Below, in pieces: positions 24,069 to 29,472 of a stretch of 29,472 nucleotides of DNA. The stretch spans positions 1 through 29,472 of the forward strand of contig JBNJEM010000019.1 of the NCBI GenBank assembly GCA_051745935.1, given 5' to 3'. The position numbers were made by a program, and so were the translations under genes. The notes beneath the pieces are model-generated. The model made no database searches and was not told where the DNA came from. It saw only the letters and a list, made by a program, of their open reading frames with translations. Each line of letters begins with the position of its first letter. The first letter of the stretch is position 1. The stretch comes from JBNJEM01 sp051745935 (lineage in GTDB: Bacteria > Planctomycetota > Planctomycetia > Pirellulales > Pirellulaceae).

Positions 24069-24195
24069 TAGCCGGCTCGCGCGGAGGCGCCTTTTCGCGT
24101 GCCAGCTGATGGGATCGGAACTGCTTGATTCGGCTTGTGTCGTTCGTAACCGTGTACCGTATAGATTTCCCAATGATAGGTAATTCATTTGACCC

Positions 24196-25566
24196 ATGTC
24201 CTATTTGTTGAACACTCCCCAAGATCAGCAGGCGATGCTGGAGGCGATTGGCGCCGCGTCGATCGAGGACTTGTTCGCCTCCATTCCTGAATCGTTGCGA
24301 TTGCGGCGCCCGTTGGACCTGCCGCCGGCGTTAAGCGAGTTGGAATTGACGCGGCACATGCAAGAGCTCGCGGGGCGCAATGCACCGGGTTCCAACATGG
24401 CGTGCTTCTTGGGCGCTGGCAGCTATGACCATTTTGTTCCGTCGATTGTCGACAGCTTGGCGGCCAGGGGGGAGTTTTGCACATCGTATACCCCGTACCA
24501 GCCGGAAGTGAGCCAAGGCACTTTGCAGGCGATGTTCGAATATCAGACATTGATTTGCCAATTGACCGGAATGGACGTGTCGAATGCGAGCCTGTACGAC
24601 GGGGGGAGTTCGGCGGTGGAAGCGGTGCTGTTGAGCATGAGTGCCACGCGGCGGTATCACAAGGTGGTAACCACCGGCGGCGTTCATCCCGAATACCGGC
24701 AGATCCTGGAAACATACCTGGCAAACCTCGACTGCGAACTCGTCACTCTCGATGTCCCGGCCGGCCGTGTTGACGTGGAGACGTTGGCCGCCGCGGTTGA
24801 TGACCAGGTGGCCTGTGTGTTGGTGCAGCATCCCAACTTCTTTGGGTGTTTGGAGGACGTGGAGGCCATGGCGCGAGTGGCCCACGAAGCCGGATCGCTG
24901 TTGGTCAGCGTCTTCGATCCGATCAGCCTCGGCGTATTGCGACGTCCCGGGAAACTGGGCGTTGACATCGCGGTCGCGGAGGGGCAGCCGCTGGGAAACC
25001 CGCTTCAATTCGGTGGTCCTTATCTGGGCATCATGGCCTGTCGCGACAAGTTCGTCCGCCGGCTGCCGGGACGCATTTCCGGCCAAACCGTGGACCGTCG
25101 CGGGCGTCGCTGCTGGGTCTTGACGCTTCAGACTCGCGAGCAACACATTCGGCGTGACAAAGCAACGAGCAACATCTGCACCAACCAGGGTTTGTTCGCG
25201 TTGCGCGCGGCCATCTACCTGAGCTTCATGGGCCCGTACGGGATGCGCGAGGTGGCCGAGCTTTGCGCTCGCAAGGCCTATCATGCCGCCCGGAGGTTGA
25301 CGGCGGAAGCCCGGTTCGAGCGTCGGTTTGAACAACCGACGTTCAAGGAATTCGTGGTCCGGGACACGCGAGGTCAAGTGCCCGAGCTGTTGGAAGCGGC
25401 GCGGGAGGCCGGAATCCTCGCTGGCGTGCCGCTGGGGCGGTGGTACCCGGAACTCGATGACTGCCTGCTGGTCGCCGTCACGGAAAAGCGGACGGCGGCT
25501 GAAATCGAGCGACTCGGCAACTGCTTGGCGGGCGGGAACGATGGAGCGGCGACGGGGGCCGAGTAA
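24196..25566 (+). CDS. gcvPA: Glycine dehydrogenase (decarboxylating) subunit 1
   Basis: The product is 456 residues, the usual size of the N-terminal-half subunit of split P-protein. With subunit 2 it decarboxylates glycine and passes aminomethyl to H-protein. ATG 24196 opens MSYLLNTPQDQQAMLEAIGA, the standard N-terminus. Family blocks include NMACFLGAGSYDHFVPSIVD (67-86), FCTSYTPYQPEVSQGTLQAM, NASLYDGGSSAVEAVLLS and GRISGQTVDRRGRRCWVLTL. This subunit lacks the pyridoxal-phosphate lysine, which is in gcvPB. A Shine-Dalgarno is not obvious. gcvPB begins 46 bp downstream. Confidence 0.97.
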   Translation: MSYLLNTPQDQQAMLEAIGAASIEDLFASIPESLRLRRPLDLPPALSELELTRHMQELAGRNAPGSNMACFLGAGSYDHFVPSIVDSLAARGEFCTSYTPYQPEVSQGTLQAMFEYQTLICQLTGMDVSNASLYDGGSSAVEAVLLSMSATRRYHKVVTTGGVHPEYRQILETYLANLDCELVTLDVPAGRVDVETLAAAVDDQVACVLVQHPNFFGCLEDVEAMARVAHEAGSLLVSVFDPISLGVLRRPGKLGVDIAVAEGQPLGNPLQFGGPYLGIMACRDKFVRRLPGRISGQTVDRRGRRCWVLTLQTREQHIRRDKATSNICTNQGLFALRAAIYLSFMGPYGMREVAELCARKAYHAARRLTAEARFERRFEQPTFKEFVVRDTRGQVPELLEAAREAGILAGVPLGRWYPELDDCLLVAVTEKRTAAEIERLGNCLAGGNDGAATGAE

Positions 25567-25612
25567 GCGAAACGGACATTCAATTCAACGAACCGCAATA
25601 TGGCGACGATCG

Positions 25613-27076
25613 ATGCGTAACACTCAAGCCACCCAGTTGATTTTCGAACTTTCCAAACCGGGACGCCGCAGCTCCCAATTGCCCGCTTGCGACGTGGAAA
25701 CGCCTCCGTTGAGCGAGTTTTTGCCGCCGGCGGCGTTGGCCGACGAGCCCCCGCCGCTGCCGGAAGTCGCGGAGCCGGACGTGGTGCGGCACTATACCAA
25801 TTTGTCCACCATGAACATGTCGGTGGATACGCATTTCTACCCGTTGGGGTCCTGTACCATGAAGTACAACCCCAAGCGGAACGAACAGTTGGCCTCGTTG
25901 CCTGCCTGGCTGGGCGCGCATCCTTACCAGCCGGAATCCACGCTGCAAGGCTTGCTGCAGTTGCTCTACGAGTTGCAGCGCGACTTGGGTGAGATCAGTG
26001 GACTGCCCGCCGTGTCCCTGCAGCCGGCGGCCGGTGCCCACGGCGAGTTGACCGCCTTGATGTTGGCGGCGGCCTATTTTAAGTCGCGTGGCGAGAAACG
26101 GACCAAGGTACTGATCCCCGATAGCGCCCATGGAACCAATCCCGCCAGCGCCCGCATGGCCGGATTCAAGACCGTGGCCATCCCGAGCACCCCCCAAGGC
26201 CATGTTGATCTCGACGCGCTGCGAAAGGAGTTGGACCATGAGACGGGGGTGTTCATGATCACCAACCCGAATACGCTCGGCCTGTTTGACGCCCAGGTGG
26301 CTGAGATCGCGGAGTTGGTGCATGCACGGGGTGGCTTGATTTATTTGGATGGCGCCAACATGAACGCGATCCTTGGAATCAGCCGTCCGGGGGATTTCGG
26401 CGCGGATATGCTGCACTTCAATCCGCACAAGACCTTCGCCGGACCTCATGGGGGTGGCGGGCCGGGAGCGGGGCCGATTTGCGTGACCGAAGCGCTCGGT
26501 CCCTATTTGCCGGCGCCGGTGGTCGGAAAGAAGAATGACCAGTATGTTCTGGACTATGACAGACCAAAGTCGCTGGGACGGGTCCGTACCTTCTTCGGCA
26601 ATGTGGGGGTGCTGATCCGCGCCTATTGCTACATCCGGACGCTCGGACCCGATGGGTTGCGGCAATTGTCGGAACACGCCGTGCTCAACGCCAACTATCT
26701 GCTCAGCCGCGTGCGGCATTTCATGCCGGTGCCCCACGGAAACCGTTGCATGCACGAATTCGTGGCTTCGGCTGAACCCCTTAAACAGCGCACGGGATTG
26801 AAGCAACCCGCCATGGATGTTGGAAAGCGATTGCTCGATTTCGGTTTCCACGCCCCCACCGTATACTTCCCGATGACGGTGCACGACGCGTTGATGATCG
26901 AGCCGACGGAAACGGAAAGCATGGAAACGCTCAACGCGTTCGCCGAAGTCCTGTTCCATATAAGCGGCGAGTCGGCCGAAATGCTTCAGGATGCACCACA
27001 TACCACCGTCATCAGTCGCCCCAACGAAGTCGCGGCCGCCCGCAACCCCGTCTTGAAGTGGACGCCACCGGATTGA
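25613..27076 (+). CDS. gcvPB: Glycine dehydrogenase (decarboxylating) subunit 2
   Basis: The product is 487 residues, typical for the C-terminal-half subunit of split P-protein. ATG 25613 opens MRNTQATQLIFELSKPGRRS, the family N-terminus. An ATG at 25600 is in another frame. The pyridoxal phosphate lysine is in HFNPHKTFAGPHGGGGPG, Lys273. Other blocks are THFYPLGSCTMKYNPK (73-88), LQPAAGAHGEL, IPDSAHGTNPASA and LDGANMNAILG. It forms the catalytic P-protein with gcvPA immediately upstream; the lipoate-transferase gene starts five bases after its stop. Confidence 0.97.
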   Translation: MRNTQATQLIFELSKPGRRSSQLPACDVETPPLSEFLPPAALADEPPPLPEVAEPDVVRHYTNLSTMNMSVDTHFYPLGSCTMKYNPKRNEQLASLPAWLGAHPYQPESTLQGLLQLLYELQRDLGEISGLPAVSLQPAAGAHGELTALMLAAAYFKSRGEKRTKVLIPDSAHGTNPASARMAGFKTVAIPSTPQGHVDLDALRKELDHETGVFMITNPNTLGLFDAQVAEIAELVHARGGLIYLDGANMNAILGISRPGDFGADMLHFNPHKTFAGPHGGGGPGAGPICVTEALGPYLPAPVVGKKNDQYVLDYDRPKSLGRVRTFFGNVGVLIRAYCYIRTLGPDGLRQLSEHAVLNANYLLSRVRHFMPVPHGNRCMHEFVASAEPLKQRTGLKQPAMDVGKRLLDFGFHAPTVYFPMTVHDALMIEPTETESMETLNAFAEVLFHISGESAEMLQDAPHTTVISRPNEVAAARNPVLKWTPPD

Positions 27077-27081
27077 CGCTC

Positions 27082-27816
27082 ATGCCCGCCGCGCAATTGA
27101 TTCTGGACCCGCCCGCGAGTGGCCCGTGGAACATGGCGGTGGATGAAGTGCTGCTGCAAACCGCCAGTTTGAAGAATCGCCTTGCGCTTCGCGTCTATCG
27201 ATGGGAAACCCCAACCTTGTCGTTGGGGTACTTCCAGAAACACGCCACGCGGCGCCGGCATGCGGCCAGCCAGAACTGTCCGAGCGTGCGGCGCGTGACC
27301 GGCGGCGGGGCCATCGTGCATGACCAAGAAGTAACCTACAGCTTGACTCTGCCAGTGACCGATCACCAATACCGGCCCCACTATTGGTACGGGCTGGTCC
27401 ATTCCGCGTGGGTCGTGACGCTGCGCCAACACGGGGTCCACGCCCAGCTGTGTCCCGTGGCCCAGGCCGATCGGGAACACGAATTCCTCTGTTTTCAGCG
27501 TCGGGCCGCCGGCGATCTGCTGCTCGACGACTGGAAAATTGGGGGCAGTGCCCAACGCCGACGCCGCCAGGCCCTGATGCAACATGGCAGTCTGTTGCTC
27601 AAGCAATCAGCCGCTGCCCCGGAATTGCCCGGCGTGGAACAGGTGGCCGGCGTCGATTTAACAATAACCTCGTGGCTGGAGGATTGGATTCGGGAGCTTG
27701 GCACACGGCTCGGGGTCGATTGGGAAGCTGGCTGGCTCAGTGACGAGGAGCGGCGGGGGGCGGGCCGCCACATGCGAGAAAAGTTCGGGGCCTCCAGCTG
27801 GGCCCTTCGGAGGTAG
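27082..27816 (+). CDS. Lipoate-protein ligase or octanoyltransferase (BPL/LplA/LipM family)
   Basis: The product is 244 residues and contains one BPL/LplA/LipB catalytic domain. These enzymes attach lipoate or octanoate to lysines such as Lys66 of GcvH. RRVTGGGAIVHDQEVTYSL (70-88) and WKIGGSAQRRRRQALMQHGS (151-170, Lys152) are the family's binding and catalytic blocks. A cysteine in FLCFQRR (Cys137) sits where LipM-type octanoyltransferases have their catalytic Cys, and the C-terminal accessory domain of classical LplA is absent; LipM or a single-domain ligase are both possible. ATG 27082 is five bases after the gcvPB stop; an in-frame GTG at 27058 would overlap gcvPB. Its place in the gcv cluster fits lipoylation of H-protein. 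Confidence 0.88.
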   Translation: MPAAQLILDPPASGPWNMAVDEVLLQTASLKNRLALRVYRWETPTLSLGYFQKHATRRRHAASQNCPSVRRVTGGGAIVHDQEVTYSLTLPVTDHQYRPHYWYGLVHSAWVVTLRQHGVHAQLCPVAQADREHEFLCFQRRAAGDLLLDDWKIGGSAQRRRRQALMQHGSLLLKQSAAAPELPGVEQVAGVDLTITSWLEDWIRELGTRLGVDWEAGWLSDEERRGAGRHMREKFGASSWALRR

Positions 27817-27841
27817 GCCCGCCCCCCCGAAGACCGTTTTT
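27805..27841 (+). terminator. Intrinsic terminator at the end of the gcv cluster
   Basis: CTTCGG at 27805-27810 pairs with CCGAAG at 27827-27832, with further GG/CC pairs inside, followed by ACCG and TTTTT (27837-27841). The hairpin overlaps the stop codon of the lipoate-transferase gene. This is the most canonical terminator in the window. Confidence 0.65.
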
Positions 27842-27847
27842 CCCACT

Positions 27848-27876
27848 TTGACGGATCGCGGCGGGTCTGCTATGCT
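27848..27876 (+). promoter_or_regulatory. Candidate sigma-70 promoter upstream of the FHA gene
   Basis: TTGACG (27848-27853) and TATGCT (27871-27876) are separated by exactly 17 bp, directly after the terminator. Transcription would start near 27883, leaving a leader of about 325 bases before the FHA gene at 28209. Confidence 0.6.
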
Positions 27877-27882
27877 GAGGGC

Positions 27883-28208
27883 GCTCTGAACGAGCAGAGG
27901 AGCAAACGAAGTCCTTTCAGCTTGCACACCGGAGTAATCTTGGCCCATAATGACAGGTGAGTACGTAGCTTTTTATTTCGGCCGCTTGTCCAATGGGTTG
28001 GCTGACAGAGAACCAGTGCGGTGTTTACCTCCCTATTGTTTTTTCTCCGCCTGTTGTTGGTATCTCTTCAAAGCCCTCCACGGTTGGATGCAAGTTGTCG
28101 TTTTGACGCGGCGATCGATGGCGAGGTTCCGTCCTTATTCTGATCCGACGAGCAGATTGTTTATCATCTGTCGATCGCAGAAACGACGCTTCATAGGGAC
28201 TACGGAAA
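27883..28208 (+). other. Long leader or possible non-coding RNA before the FHA gene
   Basis: No gene is supported in this interval; short frames in it have no ribosome site or family resemblance. It begins at a good promoter and looks less GC-rich than the surroundings. It could be a regulatory 5' leader or a small RNA gene followed by a second promoter. No known riboswitch core was recognised. Confidence 0.35.
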
Positions 28209-28916
28209 ATGCGTGTCAAATTGAGAGTGTTGAAGGGGGCTCAGGCAGGCCGAGAGGTGGCGATTTCGGTTTCGAAATTCCTGATCGGTCGAGGGGAAGA
28301 ATGTCATCTGCGCCCTCGTAGTGACGCCATCAGTCGCCAGCATTGCGCCATCCTGATCAAGGACGGTCAAGTGATCGTTCGGGACCTGGGCAGCAAGAAT
28401 GGGTCGTACGTCAACGGTCAACGGGTAGAAGGTGCGCGGATCGTTCGAGCTGGGGATGAGTTCCAGGTCGGGCCGCTTCAATTCGAGATCGTGATCGAAC
28501 AGGCCATCGGCGGCGCGAAACGCCCCGCGGCGCAGGATGTCAAGGAAGTTGCCTCGCGCACGGCAGCCTCTCCCGCCGACGATCTCGACGTCGCCAGTTG
28601 GTTGGAGGAAGGAGAGGACACGGACGCGTCGCGAGCGGTGGCCACTCCCGAAACACGCCAGTTCCGAGTTCAGGACACGAACAATCTGGCCCTTGACACC
28701 AATATCGAGGGCCAACCTCAACATGACGCGGGCCAGCAAGGCCAAAAAGGGAACGGCGCGGGCCAGGAATCCAAGGAGGGGGCGGACGCGCAAGAAAAAC
28801 GGTCCGCTCGCTCCGACAAAGGCGCCCCGGGCAAGCTACCGAAGCGTCCGAGCACGTTGGCCGAGGACTCGCGGCAAGCAGCCGCCGATATGCTGAAGCG
28901 GTTCTTTAATCGATAG
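28209..28916 (+). CDS. FHA-domain protein
   Basis: The product is 235 residues. Residues 4-97 form a forkhead-associated domain, which binds phosphothreonine peptides: KFLIGRGEECHLRP (23-36, Gly-Arg pair), AISRQHCAIL (40-49, Ser/Arg/His), VRDLGSKNGSYVNGQRV (57-73, with Asn64 and Asn69) and GDEFQVG. The remainder is disordered and charged, rich in Asp, Glu, Lys and Gln (DASRAVATPETRQF, EKRSARSDKGAPGK), and ends in a short basic helix (ADMLKRFFNR). No signal peptide is present, so it is probably a cytoplasmic partner of a Ser/Thr kinase; no kinase gene is in the window. ATG 28209 follows GGGACTACGGAAA. It has its own candidate promoter. Confidence 0.9.
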   Translation: MRVKLRVLKGAQAGREVAISVSKFLIGRGEECHLRPRSDAISRQHCAILIKDGQVIVRDLGSKNGSYVNGQRVEGARIVRAGDEFQVGPLQFEIVIEQAIGGAKRPAAQDVKEVASRTAASPADDLDVASWLEEGEDTDASRAVATPETRQFRVQDTNNLALDTNIEGQPQHDAGQQGQKGNGAGQESKEGADAQEKRSARSDKGAPGKLPKRPSTLAEDSRQAAADMLKRFFNR

Positions 28917-29209
28917 CCACCCGAGGGACGCGCCCCGCTGTCGTGGTCCGGCTGGTCCAGCCCCTGCCGTGTCCGACCGGTAACACCCCAAGAGGGGCCG
29001 TGGGCTGTCGGCGTGAAGTCGGCCAAAGGATCGAAGCGGGCAGCTTGATTGGCGGCACGCGCGAGGGGAGGCTACTGCAAAGCCCGGAAACGTCCCAGGT
29101 GTTGCCCGGGAGGATGGTTGCGCTCGTTGCCAAACTGGTTCAGCGGTCTCGAGGGACGCGTTGCCGGAGGCAATGGAGAAAGCCACGAGATCTTTATCCT
29201 CGCCCCTTA
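28917..29209. other. Non-coding gap between the FHA gene and the repeat array
   Basis: No gene is supported. A weak CCCC-AAGA-GGGG hairpin is present at about 28986-28997. Confidence 0.4.
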
Positions 29210-29472
29210 TACCGCTCGCGGATGACTGTCTCCGCCGCGAGTCCGACCAACGGGAGGACGGCTTGCGTCGGGTCGCTTTCCACTCGGAAAAATTCGACCG
29301 CCTGAAATATACCGCTCGCGGATGACTGTCTCCGCCGCGAGTCCGACCAACGGGAGGACGCCTTGCGCCGGGCCGCTTTCCACTCGGAAAAATTCGACCG
29401 CCTGAAATATACCGCTCGCGGATGACTGTCTCCGCCGCGAGTCCGACCAACGGGAGGACGCCTTGCGCCGGG
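29210..29472 (-). repeat. Tandem array of 100-bp repeats, at least two and a half copies (locus 4)
   Basis: Units in reverse orientation lie at 29210-29309, 29310-29409 and 29410-29472, the last cut by the window end. The period is exactly 100 bp. These copies share differences from the other loci (GAATTTTTCCGAGTGG, and GAGCGGTA at the right end in forward sense) and are more like one another than like the copies at 17881, which indicates local amplification after dispersal. In copies two and three the forward stem has CCGGC opposite GTCGG, keeping pairing by a G-U. The array may continue beyond the window. Confidence 0.93.

Noticed and set aside
24069..24195. Separate promoter for gcvPA, using TATAGA near 24162
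   Set aside because: No -35 at a proper distance was found.
28836..29450. Long minus-strand frame across the end array and FHA 3' end
   Set aside because: It is antisense to the FHA gene, then runs through repeat units; no family resemblance or ribosome site.
1..29472. tRNA or rRNA genes
   Set aside because: No tRNA-like arms with a T-loop signature outside coding sequence and no rRNA segments were seen by eye; a covariance search would be decisive.

Overview
The window looks like a chromosomal segment of a GC-rich planctomycete. This is inferred from gene content: a secreted formylglycine-type sulfatase, a DUF1573 protein, a multihaem cytochrome lipoprotein joined to a 5'-nucleotidase-like domain, an archaeal/eukaryotic-type prolyl-tRNA synthetase, a two-subunit glycine decarboxylase, an FHA protein and many long non-coding gaps. 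No rRNA, tRNA, CRISPR array or transposase gene was seen.

Layout. Positions 1-3135 (minus strand) hold the 5' part of a sulfatase, a broken gene remnant interrupted by a 100-bp repeat, a secreted nucleoside hydrolase and the remnant of a DUF4139-like gene. Positions 3370-7210 (plus strand) form an accessory island: an AbiEi-type antitoxin, a chimeric ORF that starts as the AbiEii toxin and ends as an RHS core plus a cysteine-rich tail, an overlapping WD40 lipoprotein, a small membrane lipoprotein and palindrome-rich DNA. Positions 7490-17213 (minus strand) carry proS, a DUF4416 gene, a WecA/TagO-type sugar-phosphate transferase, a Wzy/O-antigen-ligase-type protein, a DUF1573 protein and the tetrahaem cytochrome lipoprotein. 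Positions 18241-21538 (plus) are two 3'-5' exoribonuclease genes, YhaM-like and RNase R. Positions 22375-27816 (plus) are gcvT-gcvH-gcvPA-gcvPB followed by a lipoate/octanoate transferase gene, so glycine cleavage enzymes and a lipoylation enzyme lie together. An FHA-domain gene with a long leader follows.

The most unusual signal is a family of repeats exactly 100 bp long at four separate loci (1209-1308, 17881-18180, 23969-24068, 29210-29472). It occurs singly or in head-to-tail tandem with no spacer: seven complete copies and one cut by the window end. The copies differ by substitutions, with no length change. Read in one orientation, each unit can form three hairpins. Three separate stem substitutions between copies become G-U wobbles in that orientation but A-C mismatches on the other strand, which suggests a structured RNA. 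At three of the four loci that orientation agrees with the flanking genes. One copy interrupts a gene remnant, one lies inside the gcv cluster, and one triple array lies just upstream of the exoribonuclease pair. The second notable item is the in-frame AbiEii-RHS chimera.
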